64,000 nt of DNA. Origin: Trichoplax sp. H2. Taxonomy: Eukaryota > Placozoa > Uniplacotomia > Trichoplacea. Of the stretch, positions 48,735-61,900 are shown piece after piece; the stretch's first letter is position 1; every line of letters starts with the position of its first letter. The notes under the pieces were generated by a model that saw only the letters and a program-made list of their open reading frames with translations, searched no databases and was not told the DNA's origin. Location of the stretch: assembly GCA_003344405.1 (NCBI GenBank), contig NOWV01000137.1, positions 124,001-188,000 of the forward strand, read 5' to 3'. The translations under genes were made by a program, and so were the position numbers.

Positions 48735-51700
48735 ATGAGTACGCCAAAGAGTGATCGACAACTTGGACGAATTAATCGAAGTTTACCATTAGGATGGAAG
48801 GCTTTAACTTTAGAAAATGGACGCGTTTACTATGTCAAGTAAGATTTTATATCCATAGAAAAATGATTAAAGTTGGACCCCTGATCTAGTTTATGAGAGA
48901 AAATCGGATACTACCCAAAAGGGGAGAAATAGATTTTAATCTTTCCTTGACAATGTCTCCTAGACGGCAAAGGAAGTGGAACGTAAAGTGAAAAATTAGT
49001 TCTTTTCTCCAAATTATTTGCGTTTCTGTTCAAAGCTACGCCGATTGTTGTCTCCATTATAAAGATTTCATCACTTTACAAATGGATCGACAAAATTATT
49101 TTATTTATTGACAGCTACTCATAATCGCCAAACTACCAATATCATGGTAATATATGGAAGACGCTATAACACGTTTTCCATAAAAAAATAAATCTAATAA
49201 CCCCATTTTACTCATTATTGATTTCTTATAGAAAGAAGACGAGTCAAACGTAATCTAAAGCATGATTTGATTCTTAAAAGCTTATTATTTCAAGTGTTGC
49301 TGTTTCTTTGATTTACAGCCATGAGCAATAACTATTTCGATAACTTATAGTTTATTTGCAAATATAATCGAATCCTGTGACTCAGTTTTCTTATGATTTA
49401 TTTCCGGTAGAAGAGGAGATGAATCCAACGTTGCTCTTCTAAGTATGAATGGATTCTTAAAGTTTATTATTCCAAGGGTTTCTTGTTTCTAATTTGCAAC
49501 AATAAATCAAAAATATTTCTCAATCTAGATTTGTTTGCAAATGTAAATGAATTGCATAGCTCAATTTCTCTCATGATTGACTTCTTATAGAGTAAAAGGT
49601 AAAATAAACGTCTTTCTTAGTACTAAAAGATACGTTAAGCAATGTAAATCCAAGGGTCCTTTGTATTTACTTTGCAGCCATGATTAATCTCTGCAACTCG
49701 AGCTTTCCTTGTCCTAAGCGTCACATTGTTCGTCAAGTCGCTATTAAACCTCTGTTGAATCTATTAATGAATACTACAGATTTAAATAATCCTAGTATGA
49801 TAATGTTGCTAAAGCCTAACAAGAATCCATGCCACCGGGTTGCTTTCTTTCTCACATGCTGTTTCTACACCTACAATAGCTCAGGTGGATATAAACCTAT
49901 GTCCAGCAGAGCAGAACCTAAAGAGTAATCCTACATTTTTATGTTCATTCCTCAATATGCTCCACGTTCATAATATTTCAAGATGGCTGTACTCAATTGA
50001 TTTCATATCATAAGGAATGTTACTATCGGCTAATATCAAAGTATAGTATAGATGGAGAATTTTTCTAAGCCAACAAATGAAGTTCAATTCAATACTAATA
50101 GAAATGGATACTCTAAATTATCTGTCAGCTGGCTTAAATAATATACTTTACAGTAGACACTGTTAAAGGTTTTCCCAACTAAGAATATCGTTTGCTATCA
50201 AGGATACTCTCAATTTCAAAGCCATAATGAAACGGACGATCATTCAATTCTCTGATTCTCTTTTTCAAGTACTTAACGATATCTTAAATGGTCATGGTTG
50301 CTGGTCACATAGCAGCATCATTTTTATATTAACCTCCAACAATCGAATGGGGTGAAATTTCCATATGGACCCTAATCAAACGTTCTGTTTATTGCATTGA
50401 AGAGCAATAGTGAGCAAAAATCATGTAATTACAATATACAAGAAGGTTTATCCCTATTTTTGACAATACCCAATTATTGAATTGATTTTGATACATATTA
50501 GATGATTTAAAAGGGCAATGCCAAAATGTTTAATTCCAGTTTTGGACAAGTAAAATATATAGCTTAATTTCAGCTATCTACTGGCTTGCTAGAGCTTTTC
50601 AATAAGGCCATATTTCAAACTGCTAGAGAATTCTAGAAAGGAATAATGGTAGTGGCAATAAAATTGAAGTCCTGTTGCGGATTATTTTCTTATAAATACA
50701 ATCGTTATTTGAACGCTTTACCAGCATAAAGCTAACGATTAGAAATCTCGAAATAGTTTATGTTAAAACATTATACGGATAGAACTGCGGTCATGAACAG
50801 GAAGAAGGAAGTAGAACAGTTTATGACTAAATTGACTTATGTGAATTTCGAATTAATTTTTACTTTGTTTTGAATACTTTCTATTATCAGCTATGTTACT
50901 CGGAAAAGCCAATGGTATCCTCCGCCAGCACAGTGGCGTAGTAAAGAGAATTTACCTTATGGCTGGGAAAAAGCACAAGACCAATACGGATCCACCTACT
51001 ATATCAGGTTAATAATTGATAATTGGGCCAGCAGATTTATTTAAAGTGTTCAGATAAAGAGGCATTTTCCATTATTTTTACTCTATTTCTAGTCATCTAC
51101 TACAAATAACTACATCAGAAAAGCCGCTGCTTTCGTATAGAAAGGTAAAGTGGAATGCTCGTACTCTTTCCAACTACCAGCTCTCAACCAATCATAAAAT
51201 AATTTTAAAATTGGAGATTATCCATCAAAGTTTCCTCATATTTACTCAAATTGAATGAGTTAATTGATGAAGGATAATTTTATATTCTCAATATACCACT
51301 AATTAATTATCTAGAAAACTTCTTTAACAAATACTAAACATAAAGAAATGAGGCAAAGAACATTCACTGAAGGCAAATTACGAGTTCGATTTGAAAGAGC
51401 TGTCGATATTAAACATTTTGAAGATAGTAACGTAAGTAGCTACGATTTCATATCAGCTTGATACGAATTTTCAAAGTATATGCTGAATTCTAATTCTTCT
51501 GGTGGTATTCATACGAATAGGCAGCTCAAGAGACCGAAAGATTGCCTCGAGTTGATGGAATATTTCGAGTTCATTTATACTCTGAACATATTTCTAGTTC
51601 TTTCAAAATAAGTCAGAAATTAACTATTGAGGTAGGAATTTTAAAGATACATCCTTTAGCTAATAAATCGGCTAATTGAATTGGAGGTCATTTTGATTAA

Positions 51701-54700
51701 ATAATTCATCAACGGAAAATTTTGGTATATTATCTTATGTAAAATTTCTTTATCGATACTCGTTAAATTTTTGGCCCATCTATCATCGTATGAAAAAGAA
51801 GTATAGATTTCTGCTCTCATAAATCTAGAGTGCATTTTAACATTGGTCAATATTAATATTTAAATGCACTTTCCTTCTGAAAGTTACCTTATTTGCTTAC
51901 TAGCGTACCCTAGTTACCTTTGTAGTCTCTACTCACTTACCAAGTCAACGATAGATGAGCAATTATTAAGTATAACTACTTTATAAGCTTTCTGCTTCTT
52001 ATTAAGTAGAATAGATAAGCAAGCGACTATGCTGAAGGGTTTCTTCATTGAAGGTATCAGATTTATATACCGCTATCTAACACAGTTATCTTTAAAGTTC
52101 GGCTTAATAAGCATTACAGACAGGCAAACCAATACCTTGCATGTCCGTTGTAATCTTTCCATATTTACTGTTGGCTACTACTACAGAGCCATCGACTAGA
52201 TCGTCTAGCATAGTCATCTACAGTTTTTACTAGTTTATAATGACATACAGATACATAACTATCAAAAATTATCACAACCCATAATTTCCCTTTATTGTGA
52301 TAATGTGTAAAGATTTGCAATAACCGACTAACAAAGCTGATTATCGTTTCATCTACTTGTCATATGTCTCAGGTATACAATAATAATTAAAACCTTAATT
52401 AATTTGTAAAGCCACGTACTTATCATGTATTCCAGACATATAATGACAATAACTAACGAGTACGCTAATCAACGATATATCATTATTAACAATTTATAAT
52501 AATTATTTATCATCGTGATCTGTAATTAATCTCATTGCTATCGATGACTACCCGTATACAGTTGTCAAATCTAATCTAGTTTTATCTAAGCAAATGAATT
52601 TTTTTATTTAGTATCATATGGTAGTGCATATCTTAAAGCTTTATCTATTGCATAAATTGTTTCAAAAGATTAGATTAGCCATCATACTATCCTAATTCTA
52701 TTTCTATTGCCTGATGCAATGAACTAAGAAATAGAGAAAACTTTACCTTTCCGGTTTATTGACAGGCCTATCTATGTAGTTACAGTCAAAGCAATCATTC
52801 TACTCTTCAATTACGCTTAGTGCTTAGTGAAGAATTGTAATCAGGGTCATTTTTTATAAACAAATTGACGCCCGTCTATGTTTATTTTCATCAAAATGCT
52901 ATATGATATTGCAATTAATACCAGCATAAGAATGAAACAAGTATAAATGCGCGTATGTAAAATAACCATTTTCCCTTAATTCGTTTAATTATAGGCAATC
53001 ACTCTTACATTATGTAAACGATTTGAAATTCGGCCGGAAAATCGGCGATATTTTGCTATTATGAGAAAGGAAGGTCCGATTAATTATTTATACTTTGTGA
53101 TACCTCAAACCAACATTCATGATGTAAGTAGAGACTCATATCTCAATTGTATTCTAGGTATTTAATTTTTAGATCAATGCTACTAATTGTTTACAAATAA
53201 TGCATAAATGCTCTTGACTTTTATATTGACAGTTGACACAAAAGGTGCGTTATGATTCATCGGATTTTTACTTCAGAATGGCGTAAGTAGTTCGACGTAG
53301 GATAATTCATCGTACACCATCTATTCAATAAATTATGTTTCGCAGTCTATTCCTAGATCTATGATTAGTAATAAATCAAAGAAACGATAATTTAGAGATG
53401 ATGTAATTCGCTATGGGAATTTTTACAGGTTTATTCCTACTGATTTAGAAGCCTTAAGACAAACCGACGCTAATACTTACAGTTATTTATTTCATCAAGT
53501 TAGTTCTGAAAAATAGAATTTCAAAGAACAGAATGAAATTTTGTTTTATGTTGATCAATAAATTGCGTCAAATGGAATTGCCTTAATAATATTAATTAAT
53601 TGATATAGACAAGAATGGATATTAAAGATGGTCGATTTGCTCAGGAAATGGATTTGGATATAGCTATTGATATTGGAATAGTTCTACATCAGTATCATTT
53701 TAAAATGAATGATGATCGATGTCAGACGAAAGGAAAATCCAAGAGTAAACTGGAAAAGTACGACGCTTTCATAATATCGATTTAATTGATTCATTTATTT
53801 CAAAAATTTAGCTAAGTGAGAGTGCTGCATGATGATAATCCACTAATATATCAGCCATTGAGCGAATAGTATCCCATTTTAAAAGCAAAATATGATAAGA
53901 TACCTTAGAAACGCATTTGTCTTAGACTCAATGTATTACTTCCTAATTAATTCTATATATGATGTTTCATTATGATTTTATTCTGCAGAGAAGTTGATCT
54001 GAAAATATTAGAAAACATAATACCTATTAAAAGGCTTAAAGTTAAAGATTTTAAATGGCGTTGTCGTCGTACTTTAGGGCAAGTTCAGGTGAATGCGCAA
54101 ATCCAAGCTATTATGATAAATTTTATGCCTAACGGTGATGAAAACTTGATTAAAATTTTATCAACATTAAATCTGTTAAATATTTGATCGTTCACAGGAC
54201 TTAAGTTGTGAAGATTTAAAATCGTATGTCATGACATTATGCGGAAACATTCGTAATTTTGGTGGTCAATATTATAAGCTTAACTCGGTTGGCATTTTAG
54301 AATTTCAAATTAAAATTAATATTACAATTATCAATTAAAAATACCAAATACTGCATCTGCATTCTTTTAGAGTTCCGATAAAATTGTTAAGTTATTAATT
54401 GGAAGAAATTGTGGTATTAGTGAAATCGTCCAATCCAATTATCGTAGCGTACGAAGAATTCCAACTTTACGATTTATTACATAATTGACATGATCTATTA
54501 GAAACTATTGAAATGACGCGTTCTATTCCGTGTTCTTAGATGAATCGACTAGCATGGTTTCAGCAAGTTACTAGTATTATTGTAAAGCCGACCGGCAAAC
54601 TATCCTATCAAATAGAGATTCACTTGAATCCTGACGAGGTTTATGAATCACTGAATACTTATTCTTTTTTACTGTAGTGCAGATTATAACTTATGTTCAG

Positions 54701-57700
54701 CAAAAGTTAATACAAGGCGCAAGTTAGTTAGATCGTAAAATTATTACTAAGTGAAACTAAGATTGAATAATCGTATTTAGTAAAAGCAAGCTTACAATAG
54801 CCGATTCCATATTCAACACTACCGCCAATGTTAAGCTTAATTATTTTATTACAGATGTTTACATTTTCTGCAACTAAAGCTGTTGCTCAAGATGTTGCTC
54901 GAATGATTGATGGATATTGCCAAATTATCAACAATAATACGATAAGTGTAACCAAGTATGAAGTAAACGCAAAATTTCCGCAATCAATTATTCAAGAGAC
55001 GCAAGGTAAAAATCATTGTATATTACTTTCGATCGAAAATTTAATCCTGTCTATAGTTGCCAAGAAACTTCCTTCTAAATGTACTGCGCTCCTTGCAAAT
55101 TTTGATCTTAGTCAATGACTGATTTGGTATAACTTATTCGACCACTAAGTGTTACATTTTTGGGATAATAGACTTCAAGTGCTTGATAGATTATTTTGTA
55201 AATCTAAAATATCCAAGCAAGTTGTGATTTGAGTCGCATTAAAGCTGATTTAAATTATTTATAGTATTAAATACTTTTAGAAACTTGAATTACAGAAAGA
55301 TTACCTTGTATACCGATATACTTGTATTTATGGCAATTAGTGCAGATATTATCTTTTATATCTGCTGTAATGGTAGAAACTGTAATCACAATGAATACAT
55401 CTTATTCAGTTGTACTTAAGAAAAGATGTATTACGGCCTAATTTTATTAAAATTACCGATAAACTATACTCAGTTTTATTATTATGTAAATGGTAATGAT
55501 AATCCGACTAGAGCTAAGAAAAGAAACCGTTTCAATCTTTAATCTTAACAGCATTAATTTACAGATTGCCGTAAGTTTGTCTATAAGTTATTTTTAAAGT
55601 TGACTTTATTACTGTCATCTACACTACCGATTTTACCCTTTTTGGATTGAATTAATTTTAGAATGTTTCATTATAGATCTTAGTTATGATCCTAAATTGT
55701 CGAAAGATTGTCTTCTAAATCAGTCGTGTCGTTTAATCGTTGCTTACATAACATTTTAGATTACTAAATGTACGTTAAGGAAAATTAGCATTTACTTTTA
55801 TTCGTCGCAAATGATGATCATGGTCAGTATCAGAAGTAATATAACTTGTTTCTATTACCACTATAAATTCTTGGTAAATCAGTTTAAAGCTGACATCAAT
55901 TTGAGTCATTACAAGATCGTTATAATGCAATACAAACTCTGTTATCAATTTTACGGTAGAAAATCATTGTCAATATTTATTAAAATCTTCACTACTACAT
56001 GGAATTAACTATACTCGTCACTTTTATGAGCTTATTATCCTACCAATATTGTTGTTTTCATTTAATATGATTTATCATTTCATAAGATTTTACTTCTTTA
56101 AGCATCATGACGTCAGTATTTTAGTATAGAACTTTACTCAGGGATAGTATGGTGAATTTAATGCTCAGCAGGTTCAAAATCAGAATTGCTTTATTCATGC
56201 TCTTCTAAATTCCAACCCTAGTCTATTATTCCAACATTGGATAAAAAAGAAGTGATGGTTGACATATTGGTGTAAGCAATGAGTTAATTGTTTAATTATT
56301 TCCTCTATTATTGACTATTTTCTGTCCAGCCCCGATTCCTGGATATCATGGTAGCCATTGTCTATTTCCTGAGTTATGGTCCTACGTGCACTCAACGGAA
56401 AACAATGACGAAACGTATACAACAAATTTTAAGGAATTGCCAACATTTACATTCGAAGCATTGTCTCAAACAGGTACACTCTTGCCAAGCCTTAAACAAT
56501 TGATTTCAATTTTCTCGATACCTTGTTAAGAGATTTGAATACAGTCTCGATAGATGCATAGTGTTGACATAAGCAACGATTACGCACGGTACTGTTTCGG
56601 AAAATTGACTAATGACAATCAAATTGTCGTTCCCACTCGTATTGCAATTTTTGAATCAATTAGTTTGTTAGTCAGGGGTGGTCTTGTTAGAACCACTAGA
56701 ATCATAGTATTTTTATTCCTTTTAAAGACTGGAACAACAGTAAAGTTAGTGACTTTGCTCTCAGGTAAAAATCGAAGTTGGTAAATTAGAAGCGTTGATT
56801 GGGTCTTCGCTATTAATAGGCCATAATACAATTGCATGCAATTCTAATCAAACAATTATTAATAAGCAGATGGAATCCATTATATAAATGCGTGTGTATG
56901 CTTGAGAAAAATCATTATTCCATATATGTGGTGTATAGAGTATGATAGGCAAGGCCAGTCTTTACCCTCCAGTTATTCTAACGCCATTATAATCTGTCAA
57001 TTATTTATTTCATATAACGTTGATGCCCTTCAATTTCAGTTCAGTTACCCAAAAGACATCCAACCTATCCACCACCAGAACATTCAATCGATGATGTCGA
57101 CATAATCAATAGCCAAGGAGCAAATTTTAAAATGACAATGGATTCGCGATCTGGTTCATCGGACACACTTGATATGGATATCTCAACACCGTCATCGTCA
57201 ACTTCTTCGCCAGTTTCGCCTTTATTGTTACACACACAACATGGTCATGAGATTCCGCTGAACTCTGATTTATCTCCATCACAAACAAGTCAGACTAATG
57301 GTAGAAAATATCATATATCTAAATACACTAGTTTTGACAGTAATAACGAAGTGCAGGAGAATTTATAAGTCAAAATTCGAACTGCTATCCGATATTCAGA
57401 CTCATTATTTTCGTATTAATACAGCAAATAAACACATATCAAATGGAATCTCGTGTACGTTAATAGCTGTAGACGGGATTCCATTGCATAAATTGACCCG
57501 CACTCTGTTAACAGTCTACTTTAATAAGATAGTTGATAAATTGGATGAAATGATGATTAAGCTATAGACGAGGATCAATAAAATAATGATAAGCTATAGA
57601 CGAGAATCAATAATGATAAGTTATTTGTAAATATCGATCGAAATCAACTATCTTAATTATTTTCTTTTAGATGTAGAAAGCAATTCAGAGCTATCTACTT

Positions 57701-57990
57701 CGCCTAAAGTGTATGCAAGTACCACAATTTCTACAGAAGAAGTTCAAGATAATGTTAATGACACAGCTCGCAAGAGGCAAAATATGGAATTGCCGTCGTG
57801 CTTGTCTACTACACTTAATATTCTACCATCTCCATTAGCTTCACCTGCACCCGGTAAACCATTTGAATATAAAGACTTAGTATTGCCCCCTCCATCGCCG
57901 TTTGCCGATCAACAGCAATCAAAGATAGAAAAATCGATTCAGACAACAATCTACAACGTAGCGGACTCAGATGACGAAGTTTATCTTTAA
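48735..57990 (+). CDS. WW-WW-FERM domain scaffold protein, 17 exons
   Basis: Exons: 48735-48838, 50891-51007, 51093-51144, 51315-51431, 51521-51631, 52995-53123, 53233-53282, 53429-53498, 53609-53757, 53989-54088, 54198-54287, 54371-54448, 54540-54638, 54855-55005, 56330-56473, 57040-57300, 57671-57990. All phases agree, giving 713 aa. WW1 (17-46) has Trp21 and Trp43. WW2 (56-85) has Trp60 but Ser82 where the second Trp belongs. A FERM domain follows: F1 about 141-226, F2 227-345 (MAFIPTDLEALRQTD), F3 about 350-445 ending VARMIDGYCQI, which resembles FAK/FRMPD FERM. The tail from about 480 on is Ser/Pro-rich, ends DSDDEVYL (possible class II PDZ ligand) and has no kinase. Such proteins link membrane receptors or lipids to the cell cortex. 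Closest in layout is FRMPD4 (WW-PDZ-FERM), but no PDZ is seen. Weakest junction: donor GTTGGC at 54288. Exons between 55006 and 57040 might be incomplete. Confidence 0.85.
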
Positions 57991-58720
57991 TTGGCAACTC
58001 TTAAGCTTAGACTTATTAAAATATAAATTTATTTCTCATTACAAGACATGATAAATATACGACATCCTTCTTTCAATAGAGCGATTTTTGATATTCAATC
58101 TTGACCAATTTTAAAAATTTTCCAATATCTGTGTGTCTAAATTAAATTACATTGTTGAGAAAAAGTAATGTGGTTCAATATTCAGGTTGTGTTTGTGTTA
58201 AACGTCTATACTAAATGCAGATGTTGAAAGTTTGAAATTTGATCTTAACTTTTGATCATTCCTACGATTCTTTCTAGCCTTGATCAGACTAATCCTTTGC
58301 TTTGACTATCGAGAGGCCATAACACAATGGGTTTTGGCAGCAACGTCATTTTAATTGATTATTTTGATACTGTTGATAATTTGTATAAAAATAGCATCTG
58401 GTACAAGATATGTGATACAAGATATGTGTGCATATTCAGTTGTTTAATAGAAAAATCATTAAAATCTTTTCTACCATTAAAGACAGAATAAAATATCTCG
58501 TGAGCGCCCATTATTTCCTCGACATTTAAAGTAGTAAAGATAATCGAGATTAATTCAAGCTTTAATTAGGCACATGATGTATTGTTAATTTGAACAGGCA
58601 GTAACTATCGATGCAAGAGATTCTGTATAAAGGCAGATCACACAGGGGATTGCTGCAGTACAGTATATAACATTGCAGTGTGGCAATTTTTTACAAGCAG
58701 TAAATACGAGATACGAACGC

Positions 58721-58790
58721 AATTGCTACAGTATAGTAGGTAGCAATAATACATTGTATTATTGCTACCAGCAAAAATTGTGATTTCAAC
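58721..58790. repeat. Perfect hairpin between convergent genes
   Basis: At 58739-58769 the word GGTAGCAATAATAC is followed by ATT and then its exact reverse complement, a 14-bp stem with 3-base loop. Before it, from 58650, are TACAGTAT-type words like those of the array at 38 kb. It lies between the 3' ends of the WW-FERM gene (57990) and SLX4 (58968). It could be a small MITE end, a transcript-end structure or chance. Confidence 0.6.
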
Positions 58791-58967
58791 AAGAAGTACT
58801 ACCGGTGTGATAGATTCTGTATGTGAAATCGAATTAAGCTTTCAATTAATAGTACGAAACATTAAAGCATTATAGTACAAAGAAAATCAATGACCGAGAT
58901 ATCGGCTTTCCGATGAATACGTTGGTAGCTTTTTAAACTCTCGACTAGAGTAAAATACACGAAAATG

Positions 58968-61900
58968 CTATCCTTCACTTTCTTTAGATGAAAGGTTATT
59001 ATCTTTCTTATTGCCAGTAGCCGTATTACGTTGCATTGAGAACATGACACCCTTTAAAAAAATTTATTAATAATTATAATCAATATCCTATGGTGTAAAA
59101 CAAATTAAATATCTTGAAAGGTATTCTAATAAATGCGGTATACAAACAAAAGACGCCATCTTCAAGGAATTGTATGACTTACCAATTGATCCAGAATGGC
59201 TGGAAGTTTTTGCCTTGGACACTTGATAGAAGACGCCTTTAAAAGACGATGTAAATCGCGCAATTCTAAGGGCTATCAACAATTTAAATAAAGAATATAT
59301 CGTGCAGTCAATTACGCAATTATTTAAAATTTTACAGATTATCACATGGTATAACAAGACAAAGGCATAATGTGTCACTTATTAACCTCGTATTTTAGTA
59401 CAGACATATACACAGCTCGATTTGACTTGATAAAATCAGAAATTCGGTCGGCAATGTTACTTTCACGAATCTGCAGAATCAAAGTAGTAACAAACCCATT
59501 TCATTTTAAACAAATACTAAAGAGAGCAAAATCCTAAAATCAGCGGAATCTGCTAACTTCTTGTGTTGATAGTATATCATCAGTTTCACTATTTTCATCA
59601 TCATCTGCAACTAATGAACTCTTGCAACTAGATTGGATAACAAAATAAGTAAATTATCGTTAGTGCTTGGAATGTTAACATCAAAGATACCGTTAACATT
59701 ACCTCCCATAGCTGGCTGAATTTTGACTGTTAGCATCACAGTCGCTTTTATCCGATTGAGTTGCGGCATCATCTAAACATGCGTCATTAAAATGAAATAA
59801 CGCGATCAAATCTTGTAATACTAGTCTGGAAGTTTTTCGATCATTTTAATTATACATTGCTGTTGTACGTACTCAAATATTGATTGATTTGTTCGAGTTT
59901 GGCAATCATTTGCCTTTTCGGTAAAGGTTTCACACCGTATTTTTGTAGTTGATTCTGTAATTACAGAATATGCGATTATGAGACGAAATATCATAATTGC
60001 TGATAATATTATTATTATGCCGTACTAGCAGAGCTATTAATAAGAACCTTTAGTTCAGGAGTCGAATAATCAGTAACAAGTCGTTGATTAGTAGTATTGC
60101 TACTAGGATAATGGGGAGACCCCTTCGCGGTTAAGGTTGCTGATGGACTAGTTTCAAATTCCAGATTACGGTCCTGACTAGCAGAGAAATGATCTATGTC
60201 GGCTTTGGGATCTTCCACTACAGTTGGAGACTCATCGCGCAGTAAAAAGAAATCTAAATCTGCGTTGTATCCTCCATCATCAATAAACTGGAAATCTTCG
60301 TTATCGTCTGAATTTTCGGCAGGGTTCTCGTGCATGGACTGGGGGCTTCCATCTGCAATTTTCCTTAAATTGTCTTGACTGAGGATTAAAATATCATCCG
60401 ATATTGCTATACTATCTTCGTGGTCACTTTTACTCGACACGACTAATACTTCTTCCTGGCTCAGATGGGAATTTGATTCTTTCCGCTGTGATTGCTCCAT
60501 CAAGTGGCCAACACAGGATGAATCTGTCGATTCTGTTGTTACTGGCTTGTGAGGGGTTATTTGTGTTAAATCAATAATATCTAAAGATATATCTTCGTCA
60601 GCTATTGACTGAGATGAATTATTATCGTTCATTTCTTGATTAACAGTCGTTTCTTTTGTATTATCGATGACGTTGCTACTGCTATCAAATAATGACTTTA
60701 CATAACGATATAAATGCCTTAATTTTAATCTATAGAAAACAGATATAATAATTACGTTAGCTCTTCGATTAATTAGGCACTTGAGCTTGTTAATTACATC
60801 AGCACATAGTAAAAACCTTACTTTTTGCTTAATTTAGCGACATCGATCAAAATTTCCGATGTAAAATTAACGCTGCCAGTATACATATATAACAAGAGAG
60901 CTTTAACAACTGCAGCAGAAAAATCATTCAATATCACTTCATATTTACAGTCGTTTCCATAGCTATGAAATTCCTATCAAATAAAAATGCCGTCGGTGAT
61001 AAGTAATTGCCTAGGTAAAATTTCATACTTTCTACTAACTTTATATAAGTACGGCGATCTTGCCGCAAGGATACACGCATGAGCCATAACTTTTTCTTCA
61101 TCTTTGGTTACAATCGTAACATCACAAAAATTATCATTTCTTAACATCAACGTAAAATCTTGCAGTAACTGGCTACGTATATCTGTTAATATAGCATTCG
61201 GTTCATTATTTTCGTTCTAAAGTTGAATAAAGGTTTAAACGATGTTAATAAAAAACTCTTGATTAAGTGCTTTCAACAATATACTGTATTTCGAAGGATT
61301 CCTGTATACAGAATTAAAGTATAGGATACCTTAACATCAGGAATTGATGGTTCACTTTTCAGGTGGGTCGATTGAAGTTTTGATTTACTAGTTTGACTGA
61401 TACTTTTCTGATCTGGTAGCAATTGATTGACATAAAAATTATCCACATTCTTATTGGGTGTTAAATTTGCACTGAGGGACCATATACTGGAGGTTGGGCA
61501 TGTTGTAGTAGTAGTGCTAGTCGATGATACTTCTGGAGTCCACTTTGGCTTATTGGGAGAGGGTATGCTCTCTTGGGGTTTCGTGTAGAGATTAGACAAT
61601 TTGCTACTACTCATGCTTTGAGTTAATTGAATATCATTTTCTTCATTCTAGCATTGGGTTACACAATAAAACATTAGTTATAATTGTAAAATGTTTGTCC
61701 ACTCATTACCTAGTCAATATATTTATAGACTTGCAACCAAAATAACGACAATATTTAAAGAACTGTCCTATTCTTGTTCCACAAAATAATAACCTCTTGA
61801 AGTAACCGACAAGCATTGCGAGCAATATTTTCTTTTGCTTCCTCTTCACTGCAAAGCAATAGCTGAGGCATCTCTTTAAATCTAGAACATGTGAAAATTA

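Noticed and set aside
54828-55118. Treating the 96-codon frame as a stand-alone gene
   Set aside because: It is FERM F3 exon 54855-55005 with read-through into intron on both sides; joined exons on either side match in phase.
59150-59370. Plus-strand open frame reading AIFKELYDLPIDPEW... that looked like a decayed gene
   Set aside because: It is the antisense shadow of the SLX4 exon at 59183-59272; the minus-strand exon fits the SLX4 C-terminal domain with correct splice sites.
60196-60378. Plus-strand frame inside the large SLX4 exon
   Set aside because: Antisense to the 682-bp SLX4 exon (60048-60729), which has full frame continuity and motif support.
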